From positions 14,119,360 through 14,183,359 of the forward strand of contig NC_081148.1 in NCBI RefSeq assembly GCF_958295425.1: 64,000 nucleotides of DNA, read 5' to 3'. Source of the stretch: Solea solea. Lineage: Eukaryota > Chordata > Actinopteri > Pleuronectiformes > Soleidae. Both the position numbers and the translations under genes were made by a program. Numbering within the stretch: position 1 is the first letter of the stretch; each line of letters begins with the position of its first letter. Below, one piece after another: positions 25,395 through 37,940 of the stretch. The notes under the pieces are model-generated. The model saw nothing but the letters and a program-made list of their open reading frames with translations, had not been told where the DNA came from and searched no databases.

Positions 25395-25745
25395 GAGGTG
25401 TGAAATATGGAGGACCCAAACACATTGGCAAAAATTAACAAAAACAGTCATTAATAAAGCAATCTAACATGGAGCAGACCAGGAACACAAATTAACCAGC
25501 AAAGACACTGGGGAGCACAGAGACTATGCAGACTATAGACTCAAGATAATCAGACACAGGTGAAAGGACAGGATGCCAACTCAACAAGGTACACACATTG
25601 AACAACTCCAAAATAAAATGGGAACCACAAAACAGACAACCAGACAGAGAGAACCAAGGTAAGGAAAACGGAAAGAACAACATAAAGTCCAAAGACAACT
25701 GTACAAACAAAGAGCGTCTGTGTAAATCCAGGCGTCGTGACATGG
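25395..25745 (-). repeat. Probable interspersed repeat, A-rich/purine-rich teleost type
   Basis: Purine-rich stretch with AATCAGACACAGGTGAAAGG, CCAAAATAAAATGGGAACCA, AAACAGACAACCAGACAGAG and an end near GGCGTCGTGACATGG. I associate this order of phrases ('gacacaggtgaaa', 'aaaataaaacagg', 'catgacag') with a widespread teleost element whose sense strand runs the other way. No coding capacity; family not named. Confidence 0.4.
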
Positions 25746-27014
25746 CTGCTCTTACCTTTTCAGAAGCTTGTGTCTCCAAAAGCTTCACCTCAGGAGCATT
25801 AATCCTGTGTGTCTGTGTCATGTAACCTGATGTGCTTGCACTTCACACAGCAACAAATTCTCACCATAGGGCAATGTGATTGTCCTTGCCATTGGCGAGT
25901 CTTTTAAGAGGAGCAGGAGGTTAAGTGAGCCTATATAATGCAGGATAAAAAAAAATGGAGGACTACATCATGCCATTTCCACTGGGCTTGATGGTATAAT
26001 AGCTTTCCTTCACCACGGGAGCTTTAGTGCACAGCAGACTGCCTGAGAGAGGACGTCACCATGACAACAGTTTCAAAAGCACATGAGGAAATGATAACCT
26101 GTAACGGAAGAAAAAGGCCAATTCCAATTTGTTTTGGTATACAGACCATTCATTGACTTTCGCAATAAGAGAAACCATTTTCTTTGCTATATTGACCATG
26201 GGTCAAGCTCAAGGTGCTCTCCTCAGCTGTGAATATAAAGCAACAGGTGCTAAACACAGGGGGTGATCTATTGTTTTTCCTTTGACTTACTCTTTCTTGG
26301 CCCGCATCAGTGAGCTGTGAGCCATAAATGCCATAAATAAAAGATTAATGGTAGAGGAGAGGGCTTTTGCTTTCACCGTCCATGAAGAATCACTCCAGAT
26401 GTTTATTCCTTCTTGTCTCTTTGTGTGACATGTTCATATCAAACCTGTCTTTGCGGAATAATATTAATGCTTGCAGTGGAACCTGTGGTATTTAGGTGTC
26501 TGGTCAGGGTCTATGAATATTCATATTTTCAACAAGAACAATCGTCTTTACTGAGGCGTCGTTGAATCCCACAGTATTAACTGTATTAGCATTATAGCCA
26601 TCCCTGCTACATTGATGGCTTTGTCTAACAAAAGCTTTGCCAGTGGACTTTTTTGATCAAAATAATTGAAATTCTGTTGCCAGAAGTTTAGTAGTTTAAC
26701 CAAAGCTAAACTGTTGTGTCTGTAATTCACTCCCTCGTTGCACTACAGCTGCCCTTTAGTTGCAGCGACTAACTCGACCCAATTTATGCTCCGCTCTGAA
26801 CTCCTCAGAGTTCATAGCCTGGTTTCAAGAATGCAGCTCTCTGATAGGAGGATTATGAATGCCTTTCGCATTAGCCGTGACATGATAAAAAAAAAAAAAG
26901 TGGGCATGCTTTGAGTGCGTAATGCACGGTATACACAAATGTGGCGTGTGATGTACCTCAGGAACAGGAAATACTATGTGCTCACTAAGTGTCTGTGTCT
27001 GTTTCTCATTCCAG

Positions 27015-27189
27015 CTAAGCTTCCAGCACAAGGTAGGAGTGCTTTACTGTAAGGCGGGACAGAGCACAGAAGAGGAGATGTACAACAACGAGAGCCCTGG
27101 ACCGGCACTCGAAGAGTTTTTGGATCTGCTCGGCCAGAGGGTGCGGCTCAAAGGCTTCACCAAGTACAGAGCTCAGCTGGATAACAAGA
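27015..27189 (+). CDS. sipa1l2: sipa1l2 coding exon 4: RapGAP domain
   Basis: Encodes residues 645-702 plus one base of codon 703: [16 protein letters not shown], then [23 protein letters not shown] and KYRAQLDNK. Conserved RapGAP core; the FLDLLG segment is typical of the family. Acceptor TTCCAG|CTA, donor AAGA|GTGAGA, phase 1. Confidence 0.95.
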
Positions 27190-27433
27190 GTGAGATAAAA
27201 ACACATTTCACACGCAAACTGAACATTTAAGAAGTGCAAGCCCACACACATTTAATCCTGCTGAGCACAGATGCTCTGCGCAGTTCCATGTTGCCTTTTT
27301 GGCAGCTGTAATATTTCTTTAAAACCTTCATATCTTAATCTTGATTTGTTAGATTACAATATCTCTTTTTTAATAATACAACAGCCTTTTGTAACAAGCT
27401 CTGAGACCATGACTGTTCTGTCCTGTGTTACAG

Positions 27434-27537
27434 CCGACTCCACAGGCACTCACTCTCTCTATACCACCTATAAGGACTATGAGCTGATGTTTCATGTGTC
27501 CACTCTGCTCCCCTACACACCCAACAACAGACAACAG
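27434..27537 (+). CDS. sipa1l2: sipa1l2 coding exon 5: RapGAP domain
   Basis: Encodes residues 703-737: [20 protein letters not shown] and [15 protein letters not shown]. Thr703 is split A|CC. The intron before it is only 244 bases. [20 protein letters not shown] is a hallmark run of the RapGAP fold. Acceptor TTACAG|CC, donor CAACAG|GTTAGT, phase 0. Confidence 0.95.
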
Positions 27538-28610
27538 GTTAGTTAATTCAGTTTTTATTCCAACAGACCATCATGTTTGCTTTTCTGTGTGGGAAGCTGG
27601 TGTCTAATAGTGGTAATAAGTCCCCGAGCAGCTTCTTTTTTATGATATCTCCAGTGCTGGCTCCTGCCAATCTTCCCCAGAGGCTCATTTTGCCACGGTA
27701 ATGACCTATCAGTAGAGAGCACAAGCATTGCTATGGTAACAGTACCCCATAGTAGAATTTTAATCAATGCCTCCCCAGGGGCTGGACTTGATGTGGTATT
27801 AGATCGGCCACTGTCTGTCTGCACTAACAAGTGGAATTAAGTGGATGTAGGGGTGGACTGGCGAGCGATGGCCTGATAAGGATGTCATTACTAAGGTTCC
27901 ATCATGGTCTCTGCACTGTTTGTATGGAACTACTATTTGAGTTTCTAGACTTGGAGGTACATTGGACTCTCAGGAGTTGGTGGGTTTCTTTGGCATTGCT
28001 TTTCACCTTCCATTGTACTCCATGAAGTGGGATAGTTTAATTTAATCCCTGGTGCTAATCCTCCAATAGGCCCAAGCACAGCAAGCCCCACTCATCTCTC
28101 CATCCTTCCCACTTCACCTCTTTACCCTCTAATCCTCCCCTCTTTGACAATTTTATAATAGCCAGAGAACGAGGTCAACTATCCGCTCAGCCCAACTAAA
28201 CAAGCGGGGTATATTGGATTTGGGAGAATACGTCTCCCTTGTCCAAAATCCTAAATTGAGTCGGGTGAATACTTCTTATACCCAAGACCATCTTGTCCTG
28301 ATTTTGGAAAGAACATTTCTTGTGCAATAACTGTGTCAGTGAGCAAACCTACCATGTTGCTCTGAAGAAAGACAATACTTTAGCACACGGAGTGTTACGG
28401 AGATACTTTAATGATTTCAAACAAGAGAGATAAACTACTGTTACTGATGGACTACATAGACTTTTGTTTAAGAAAATGTACAGAATTCTGCCTGGGATTT
28501 TTCCCCCCCATTGCAATAATGTAATAAAATCCTGCACCTTTGACCTATATCATTTTGTGAAATGTCTGTCCTCATGTGTTTGACTCAGTTTCTCTCTCTC
28601 CTTTTTACAG
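27538..28610 (+). other. sipa1l2: sipa1l2 intron 5
   Basis: Non-coding; nothing recognisable beyond a pyrimidine-rich tract (TTTCTCTCTCTCC) before the acceptor. Confidence 0.8.
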
Positions 28611-28768
28611 TTATTAAGGAAGAGGCACATTGGCAATGATATTGTCACCATAGTCTTTCAGGAACCTGGGGCCCTTCCTTTCACTCCAAAAAACATCCGC
28701 TCTCATTTCCAACATGTGTTTGTCATCGTCAAAGTCCACAACCCCTGCACTGATAATGTCTGCTACAG
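28611..28768 (+). CDS. sipa1l2: sipa1l2 coding exon 6: RapGAP catalytic exon
   Basis: Encodes residues 738-789 plus two bases of codon 790: [20 protein letters not shown], then [26 protein letters not shown]. It carries the catalytic 'Asn thumb': in RapGAP proteins the Asn of the GNDIV motif is inserted into the GTPase active site to promote GTP hydrolysis; here it is residue 746 and is intact. Acceptor TTTTTACAG|TTA, donor TACAG|GTAAAT, phase 2. Confidence 0.96.
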
Positions 28769-29395
28769 GTAAATCAAACAAGCGTGCATTATGCCTGCAA
28801 GGCTCTTTCAAATCTTTTTTATCTCAGGCTGACAAAAATCCACAAAGAGGAAGAGAAATGCAACATTTGAATTTAGTGGCATTGTGTCAAACCACAAGTG
28901 TAAGTGCGTTGCACTCTAGGATGGGTCTCACACTGATATCCTGAAGACTAGTTAGAGAAATGTGTCTGTCTTTTGATGTGCTTTGCATAAATGCCAATTT
29001 GCTCTATGGGAACTTATAAGAGCACTTAATTTGAAAGAATAATAATAATAGCCTGCTGAGTGCTTTCTGTGGTTTCTGTCATGACTTCGTCGTAATGAAC
29101 AGGAGCCTGGAGGTGCTTTTGATCTATTCAGTGATGATACAGTTATTATCTTCAGAAACACCTTGAAATTATGACTTACGACTCTGTACTCGAGTGTTTC
29201 TGAAGTCACGATGCCTCTTATTAATAACAGCATTTGAAGATGATTAGTCTCCGCTTTCTCTCTCTTTTCACCAGAAATAATTCATACTGTAATTTCAACG
29301 CTTCTCATTATACATACAGTTCTAAATGTCTTCTCTATTTCTCTCTTTAATGTCACCAGTATATTTGATTTGTCGATTCCATCATTGTTTTCCAG
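28769..29395 (+). other. sipa1l2: sipa1l2 intron 6
   Basis: Non-coding; no feature recognised apart from the TTTTCCAG acceptor. Confidence 0.8.
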
Positions 29396-29972
29396 TGTTG
29401 CTGTGTCCAGATCTAAAGACGTGCCTCCATTCGGGCCCCCTATTCCCAAATCTGTAACTTTCCCAAAGTCAGCCGTTTTCAGGGACTTCCTGCTTGCCAA
29501 GGTCATCAATGGAGAGAACGCTGCACACAAGTCAGAGAAGTTCCGAGCCATGGCAACTCGCACACGCCAGGAATACCTAAAGGACCTTGCAGAGAACTTT
29601 GTCAGCGCTACAGCGATAGACTCTGCAGTCAAATTCAGCTTCATCAACCTCGGAGCCAAGAAGAAGGAAAAGGTGAAACCAAGGAAGGATGCACACCTGT
29701 TCAGTGTGGGAGCCATCACCTGGAGTGTGTGTGCACGGGACTTTGGTCAGTCAATGGATGTGGACTGCTTGCTTGGCATATCCAATGAGTTCATTGTCCT
29801 CATTGAGGAGGAATCAAGAAATGTGGTGTTCAACTGTTCGTGTCGCGATGTCATTGGATGGACCTCAGGGATTATGAGCATTAAGATCTTCTATGAGCGC
29901 GGGGAGTGTATCATGCTGTCTGCCCATGATAACTGTGGAGAAGACATCAGGGAGATGGTGCAAAGACTTGAG
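29396..29972 (+). CDS. sipa1l2: sipa1l2 coding exon 7: RapGAP end and linker to PDZ
   Basis: Encodes residues 790-982. The first part closes the RapGAP domain: [19 protein letters not shown], then [19 protein letters not shown] and the helix [20 protein letters not shown] (about to residue 850). A second conserved block follows ([62 protein letters not shown]), the family-specific linker before PDZ. Acceptor TTTTCCAG|T, donor CTTGAG|GTAAGA, phase 0. At 577 bases it is one of the largest exons of the gene. Confidence 0.96.
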
Positions 29973-31538
29973 GTAAGAGCCTTGAAGTCTTAATTATAAT
30001 AATCTCTTTCATTTCAGATGACTTGCTGTCTGCTGGATCAAAGACTAGCATACTTTATGCCAGTGCATTTGTATCAAACCATATTGAACAAAGCGATTTC
30101 AAAGAACAAAAGACAGATCATCACTTTTAAAATTCTGCATCCCTCTCACAGAGGGAGTAATTTACTCTCTGTTTGCACTTTGTGTGGTTAATTGAGGGTT
30201 TCATCTTAGTTTGACGTACAGTTTATGTTTGGTGCACTGAGCACATTACAGTAATAACAATTAAGTCTTCAAACCAGTAGCATGTCGAAAACAGTTTTAA
30301 CAAATTGGCCATAATGCACCCCACTTTGGCACTAGTGCACAAACCTAAATAAAAAAGATCTAACTTTGCCTTCAATATGATAATAACATAAAGCCAAACT
30401 GTCATGACACCCTGGCCTGTTCAGCCACAGCAGCATTTGTGCTCCAGGAAAGCAAATGAGACAGTTGTGCCCAATCTAGAGTGTAAATGCTGCATTTATT
30501 CTCACCTGTCTCTCAATTTGGTCATTCTCTTTGGAAAAGACAAGAGGGGCCACCCAGTTTTTTGAATTAATAGTTCTCCCACACGTTGTACAAAAATAAA
30601 TATCTGTTCGCAAATAAGGAAGGAAGTAGCATTTGATCTGACAGATCTGACATGAGACAAGATACCTTCTTAAATTTTGGATCGACATATCGTGATATGG
30701 CCTTTGTGATGCCTTTTCCTGGTTTTGAAGACAGTGGAAGTAATGATTTTAAGTAAATTAGTCAAAATATATGGTATTTAGGACAATAACTGAATTTTAC
30801 CATTTTTATAGGCAATTTCCTTGTTTATTGCACATGTACTGTAAATATACTTTAGTAAACATTAGAATGCCAACGAAATACATCAGATATCTAAAATTAA
30901 AGGCAACAAATGTATTTTAAGTTTGTAATACAGGTCATAAACAGCTAGAATACAGAAATGATTGTATTTTTGTGGTAGATATTTTCTTTTATTTGAGAGA
31001 ATGTCAAAGCACAAACGATGTAGAGAGCCCCCTTTTCAATTTCTGCCTGGCTGTATATTTTAACATATTCACCACTGTGTTTCACCTAAAACAAATCATA
31101 TGTAACTTACATCAGGAAGTAATATTCTATCATGACCTCCAAAGAGCCCATGGTTGTGTTCCACACCATTACTGCGTGGCCTATGATTGGATGGAAAATG
31201 TTTCCCAATGCTTTAAAATGTGCAGTTAGTCATTTTACTTAAGCATAGTTGTGGTCCCTCTGTTGGGAAACAATAAATTCTGCAAATATTTCCCTTGCCA
31301 TTGTAGCGTTACTAGGTACCACAGACCTTGTTATTTTATTTTCATCATTAAGTCAGCAGAACCATTATTTGCTTAACCTATATCCATCCTGTCAGGTCCC
31401 ATGTGCCTCAGCTGTACGCCAAGCTGGTACTATTTTAGTTTCTTTCACTGCCTCTTTCCACAACATAAGAGTATGGCTCACAGAAATAACCCAAAATGAA
31501 TTTGTAGTCCTCCTGACTCCTCTTTACTTTCCACCCGG

Positions 31539-31608
31539 TCCTCTCTGGACATGAAGTGTCATTTGAATGTGAAAGTGAATAGTGAAAATCGACAATGTCC
31601 AGAGAGGA
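31539..31608. repeat. Perfect 14-base inverted repeat with 42-base loop
   Basis: TCCTCTCTGGACAT at 31539-31552 is matched by its exact reverse complement ATGTCCAGAGAGGA at 31595-31608, separated by 42 bases. It could form a hairpin in the intron 7 transcript. No function is known to me. Confidence 0.8.
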
Positions 31609-33075
31609 TTATAGACCTCCTGCTGTTAGCTTTCTTTGGCTCATCAGTCAGCAGAGGTGCGCAGTCGACCGTTAAGGTCACACAATTATAGTAGATGCTG
31701 TCCTGCTCTTCATCAGGATAAAGCATTATGAAACATCAAAGAATCAAAGCCAGAACTGACCCCTGCAGCAGGCAGTACTTTAATGAAATTATAGATAAGG
31801 GATGATGTGATTTTTGGTCTACTCTTGTATTAACTGAATACAGGTACAGGAGGAGGCAGCCTAAACAGGACGCTAACCCACTTTTAAAGGGGAAGAGAGG
31901 AAAGACGGAAACATTATTTGGGTCTGACACACTAAGAAAAGAGGACAGTTGGCCTCAAGACTACTTCATTTTCTTTTTGAGAACTACCCACTTAGTCGAA
32001 GTCCCCTTTCCAAAGTCTGTAGGTCTGCCCTGGCCATCTGTATAAATCCATGGCTGTGTGATTTTGTAGGTCAGGTTGGTCTATGTATCTTGAAGTTTAG
32101 TTAAAACTATTGGTTGTCCTATCCAGATGTTGTCTCACTTGACTGGTTTTCACTTCTTTTTGCAGTATCAATTCAGTCAAATCAAAAATACCTTACTGTC
32201 CCCACATGGAAAGGACATATACTTCACATAATATATAAAACAGAATGTTGCACCCACCATAAAATGTGCAATGCACCGAAGAATGCCTTTTAAATGTAGA
32301 CAAAACCTGAGATTGAAACCTAAATCACAAGTAATAATAGTGGAAAAGTGCAGCAAGCATGGTGAGCAAGTTACTTCCCTGATTAAAAGTCATAGCAAAG
32401 AAATCAGAAGGTGCTTGTTTTTCCTTTTGTCGTTTGTATCATTTGTTGTACTGAACTTATTGGCTGGTTGTTTCCATGAAATGTAATTGAGGTTGTATCC
32501 CAAAATCCAAACTCGAGCTGCACATGACCAAATTTCATCCATTCATCCCACCCAGTCCCACTTTGGCAGCCTCATTGACAGTCTCGATATTTTGAACAAA
32601 CCCTAACCACATAATCAGTGTAACAGCCGATGACATGGAAGTAACAACCAACAATTTCCTGCTCAAAACCTGAACAAGAATCTCATTCTCCCAAGGATTA
32701 CATTAGGCAGAGATAATGAACACATTTTTAAATGAACAATTTTCAAAAATAAATTTGTACAATAGGTGAGCACTAAAGGTTCTGCATATCCCAAACCATT
32801 ACACCTTCAAGAAGTATTAGCCATTATTTATCTTACACTAAAAGGGCACAAATGTCATTCAATTTCTGCTCCACTCAACATAAGAAAGGACAGAGCTGGA
32901 TATATTAGCATTTGTGATTAGCCAAAGGACATCACTTCCTCATTCTGTATGCTAATCTCCTCTCATATTTACCGTCCACCTACCCACGGGATTTGTGAAG
33001 GATATTCATAGAAAGACGCTCAGTATTGGTACTAAAAAGTTGATGGCTTTTTGTGTTAGTCACAGAGCCAGTCAA

Positions 33076-33103
33076 GCAGCAGTAGCAGCAGCAGCAGTAG
33101 TAG
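33076..33103. repeat. AGC/AGT trinucleotide repeat
   Basis: Imperfect trinucleotide run of AGC and AGT units in intron 7. Confidence 0.85.
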
Positions 33104-35881
33104 GAGTGTTTGGGCATGAGCTGATCGTGCATACTTTGTCTCAAAGGTGTTAGTGTTTTTCTAAATGTCCCAGAGGTTGACTCGAATCACGTTTCATTGC
33201 TGGGATTTACAGGCTGCCGGACCTGTGATGTAATGTGAACCAGGGAGAACAGATTGCCCGCTGTAACAGAGGAGCCCAGTGTGAGAGCACGGCTAAAAGC
33301 CCTGTGATAAAGTTCTGCTCTCCAGGGTGTTGCTGAGCTGGGTGGCCGCACTTGTTTGTGCTTTTGAACAAAGTCAAAGTCAAGCAAGCGTTGTTACAAA
33401 TTCCCAGTCTTAGTAAATTAGCCAAAATAAATGAGGTAAAGATTCTATATGACACCGATTGCTTCCACATTTATAAGTGTTACAATTTAATAAACAAAAC
33501 TGAGAATAATCAATCAATAATCAATAATCAATCAAACGTTTGTTGTTCCTAAGGACTGGGTCATATTTACTGTGCTCCACATTCACGGAGAGACGCTTCC
33601 CAGTTCCACATGTGCATACATGCCAGTGGTTCCGTTCATAATTAAAGAAGGGTCCGCGTCAGTCTAGTGTTCCACTCATGCATACTCTATACTCACATTC
33701 CATTTTAGTAGCATTTGTGTTTTCTTGTATCTTTTGAGCACAGTGCATGTGTGAGTGCTAGCGGACTTCCTCACATGACCTGAAGCAAGTTTCCATGGTT
33801 ACCATGTTCTTTGTTGTGTCACGCTATCAACTAGTTTTGCACGCATTCATCCGCAGAAATAGGCGGATGACGAAAAGACACGTTACAGTCCTCTAATGTG
33901 GTAAATATGCAATATTTAATATTTAATTTAATATGCAATATTTGGCTAATAGAATCCACAAATTCTCTGATAGCTGCTGACCCAAATGGCTCAATCTGCT
34001 CTTCCCATATGCAGCAAACATGGTGCCAGGTCACATTAAAACACACTGTCACAGATTAAGATATTGACAAGCTACTCCTCACTCAGTATCAGTGCCAGTT
34101 ACACTACTTGACAACAAATTTGACACCGTTTGCTTCTTAGGGGCAGTGTTGAAGTTTGTATGTCACCAGTCATTTGAGTTCATAATTAGGTTCTGTGTGG
34201 TGGAAACACTTTGGTCAGCAAGACACCCACACTTGTCACCATCCCTGACAAATACATTTTACAAGCCACAAATTTTGCCGTGAGTTAATGGGTGCCCTGT
34301 TAGATCGAGCATTTATGGATTTGGGCCATTTGGAGCAGAACCTGGGAGCATTAATTTCTGTAGTTGGACTGGATGAAGGCGTTTAGAAAGACATTATTTA
34401 GGCCTAGTGGATTTCTGACAAAAGACCATGTAATTCATGATCCCCAATTCCCAGGCCAGAGTCGTCCTCATACACAGGCCATTTACTTTTAGATTTTTGC
34501 CCTTCACAGCATTTGGACTTCATGTTTCCAGTTTCCTTTGCCCTTGATTTTTTAAAATCAAAGTTTTTTATTTTGTGAGTAACCTAATTCTGCTGTTATC
34601 ACACTTTAGAAACTACATTGTGGGGTATTTGTTGCATAATGAGGCAGACTATGCTTTGCCTAATACAGACATTTTGTAAATGAATAAAGTTTTAAGGTGG
34701 TTTCTTATTGGGAATCCATGCGTGACGGTCCATCATGGTTGTCTCGAGTCTCTTGTCACACAGTGAGGTCGGATTTCTGCCAGTGTGAGAATCTGTTGCA
34801 GCACTGACAAGCCATAGTCTGAGTTAATGTGTCCCTGAAGCCAGCTGCCACTCTGAAGCAAATGGAGGCAGTCACCCACAATTGAACCAAGACTAATCTG
34901 ATGGGTGATAAAAGCTCATTGGATGCAGTGTGAGGTTTTTTTTCTGTGGTTGTCACAAGAAAACCTAAAGGAAGGCAGCTTTGTACCTACAAAGTAGTCC
35001 AACCAACATATAGTGTACAGTTACATGTTTTACTCTCTCCCAATTTTGGTTGTTGTGTGTGATTTACTAAAATGTTGCTTCTGGATCAAGAGCAATGTCT
35101 GAACTTCAGCTGAACCTGAATCACATTAAAGCAGAGGATTAAACAAGGCCTCCCTTGAGCAAAGTGAGCAAGTTGATTTGCATGCAAGTCTATGACGGGA
35201 CAAAAACCTACTTTTAGTTTTATCCAATAAGAGCAGTGATTGTCCACAAGCATCTACAGGTCAAGTCTTAAGCCTCCATGGGTGAGGTCTCTTGGCCACA
35301 GCCTATAGAATTATATGAGGGCGATGGTTGAAGATCATCATGAGCTAGTCCAAGTCATTCATTCATTCATTCTCGCTAATAGACTTTGGTCCCAATTCCC
35401 TACGCAGGTCCCACAGAGCTGCTGCTGTTGATGTCCAAAGAGACATCAAGAGAGAGAGAGTGTGTATTAATGCAGAGCATGTGTGTTATAGTTGTCTCTA
35501 TGCAGCCCTTGGGCTGAAACAGTTAGCTCTGTGATATAGTCTTGTAGCATGTTTGTTTGGCTTAAAAAGAATCTTTTAAAATGCAAATTGAAACCTTTGG
35601 ATGTGATTTTTACTCTGCTTTAGATGCTTAATCACATTTTCCTTGTGTGTACACTTGTGTAGCTTAAGTAGTCCAGTATACTCGCATTTCTTAGAGAAGA
35701 TCTAAATTGTACACTAGGTAAAGCACTAATTAATCTCCCGATTTTCTGTCTCTATTCTGTGATGTATTGTCTGTGTGGTTTCTATGGTCTCATTTGTTTC
35801 TTTTCGTTTTCTCCATTTGCTGTCTTAGTGTCTAAATCAGTGACCGTAGATCATGTAAAATGTATTTTACTCTGCTTCCAG

Positions 35882-36156
35882 ATCACCACTAGAGGCTGTG
35901 AGACATCGGAGATGGTTTTGCGCCGGAACGGCCTTGGTCAGCTTGGTTTCCATGTGAACTTTGAGGGAATCGTAGCCGACGTGGAGCCCTTTGGCTTCGC
36001 GTGGAAGGCAGGACTGAGGCAGGGCAGCCGACTGGTGGAGATCTGCAAAGTGGCTGTCGCTACCCTCACCCATGAGCAAATGATCGACCTACTGCGCACC
36101 TCCGTCTCTGTCAAAGTGGTCATAATTCAGCCTCATGAAGACGGCACCCCACGAAG
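35882..36156 (+). CDS. sipa1l2: sipa1l2 coding exon 8: PDZ domain
   Basis: Encodes residues 983-1073 plus two bases of codon 1074. It is essentially the whole PDZ domain: [19 protein letters not shown] contains the carboxylate-binding loop (LGQLGF), followed by [39 protein letters not shown] and [19 protein letters not shown] domains bind C-terminal peptides of partner proteins. Acceptor CTTCCAG|ATC, donor CGAAG|GTAACT, phase 2. A 34-base GT run starts 46 bases after the donor. Confidence 0.96.
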
Positions 36157-36201
36157 GTAACTTGAATATTTACTTTAGTCACAGAGTTTGGGGTTTTGTG
36201 C

Positions 36202-36232
<31 letters not shown>

Positions 36233-36236
36233 GTGT
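36202..36236. repeat. (GT)n microsatellite close to the exon 8 donor
   Basis: About 17 GT units with one C, 46 bases downstream of the PDZ-exon donor. Confidence 0.9.
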
Positions 36237-37514
36237 TAAAGAGCGAGAGAAGCAGGTGCTCCTTAATAATGTATGAAGTCGTATTTTTCTCATTTATCCG
36301 TGCAGCTGGGGAAAATTAACTTGACATTTGCTCTCACATTTGAGACTATTAGCATAAAGAAATGCTTATGCACTGTTTCTGCTGCAGCAGGGTTGATGTT
36401 CTCACCGACTTCTATGAAGAGGAGACTCTTTTTGTATTGATGTGTTTTGTTGTGAGAGAAAACTCCAGCAGGGGTGAAGAGTCACGCAGACAAGGACAGT
36501 CAGCGTTTCTCACTAATGATAATGAAAGCAACATTTTGATTAATGGCTGAACTCTAGCTGCTATTGTCTGACAGCTCACATTTGCAGATTGCTTTTTTTT
36601 GCAACCTCACCCAATCGTGTACTCATCAATTATGATGGGAGAGTTGGGCTTTTTAGGGACGCACACCAATGGGGAGATTCCATCATCCCTGTAATAAAAG
36701 AGAGCAGCATATTTCAAACAATCGTTTGTGATGGGAAAAGATGAAGGTGTGTGTAAAAGGTTTGCTCTGAATGCACATCTGCTTGTTTTGTCTGTGAAAT
36801 CATAAAAAAACCACACACTTTCTCACTCACATGTTCAACATCTTTGTTTTGCTTGTGCTGTGACTGACAGATTTGTGAAGCAGCAAATGCTGTTCGCAGT
36901 TTCCCACAGCACAATCTCTTGTACAGAGTACAGAGAGAATAGTTTCAGTGAATCCCATTTTTCTCTTTGCCATGTTGCTGCTGGTAATGCTCATGTGTTG
37001 TTTAATCACAAAAACGTAAAGCCTGTAGATGGGCAACAAATGATCGATCAATGTAGGGCTACAATTGTTCTTTTAATCTTGTTAATGTCTTAACAGATAA
37101 TGTATACTTTCGAAAAACCAGAAATGAGTGGCGAGTGAGAAACGTGCAAAATATTCTCAATGATAATTAACATCTTAAACATCTGTGTGTGATTGTGTGT
37201 GTCATGGACTGAATAGTAGTCACATGTGTAACTGTGTTTCAACTTTGCGCTCTGGTTTGGCAACAGAGGAGTAACATATTTGCGCTCCCAGATGGCGGGC
37301 TAACATGCCTTCTCTGTGAATCCAAACACAGCAGCCTCTCTGGCTGAACCATTTTCTAATCCTCTTACCACGATCTGTGATGATACATGATCATACAGTC
37401 ATAATCACAGCCAGAGAAGGAGAAAGCAGACAAAACAAACATCTACCAAAAACAGGTTCTGTGTCGACAAATGTGTCCACGTCCCTGTGGATGTGGTGAC
37501 AGGTTATAGGATTT

Positions 37515-37940
37515 GGTAAATGAATCTGTTGGCATGGTCTCTGTAATGGGGAAGACCTTTAGCTTGATTTGAGTGAAATCACCTTTTAAAGTAGAACCAA
37601 TAAAAATATATTAAGAAAAGACATTTTTTACAAAGCCCTTTGTCCCTGAGTATTATATCATACTTTTTGTCAGTAATGAGTGACAGCTAGATGAATGGTC
37701 TGAGCATGACCCATATATGGCATTTGTTGGTAAATGAATGTGTTGGCATGGTCTCTGTGCCAGTGTGAGGCATCTGGTTTGGTTTGAGTGACACCACTGA
37801 AACAACCAACAAAGAAATGTTCTGGAAATACACTTTGCGCAGCACTGCATGTCACAGCATACATTACATCCTACTGTATGTCCATAAAGGGTGGCAACAA
37901 GCATAATGGTCTGAACGTGACCCATATATGGCATTTACTA
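37515..37940. repeat. Two-copy tandem duplication, unit about 211-214 bp
   Basis: GGTAAATGAATCTGTTGGCA at 37515 recurs with one change at 37729, each followed by TGGTCTCTGT. GGTCTGAGCATGACCCATAT at 37697 recurs with two changes at 37908, each followed by ATGGCATTT. The matching offsets (214 and 211) show a diverged tandem duplication of about 212 bases. Non-coding; other parts of the units have diverged further. Confidence 0.75.

Larger units (their letters stand above)
22779..27014 (+). other. sipa1l2: sipa1l2 intron 3
   Basis: A 4.2 kb intron. It holds a short GT microsatellite at 24174-24190 and a probable transposon-derived stretch at about 25395-25745. No coding sequence is recognisable in the rest. 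Confidence 0.85.
29973..35881 (+). other. sipa1l2: sipa1l2 intron 7
   Basis: At 5.9 kb the largest intron seen. AT-rich, with an AGC/AGT trinucleotide run (33076-33103), an AATC-type simple repeat (about 33505-33536), a pair of 14-base direct repeats (33904-33917 and 33930-33943), a 14-base perfect inverted repeat (31539-31552 with 31595-31608) and a short CATT run near 35357. No coding sequence recognised. Confidence 0.85.

Noticed and set aside
37515..37940. CRISPR-like array
   Set aside because: Only two diverged units with a 212-base period in a vertebrate intron; no short regular repeats with spacers.
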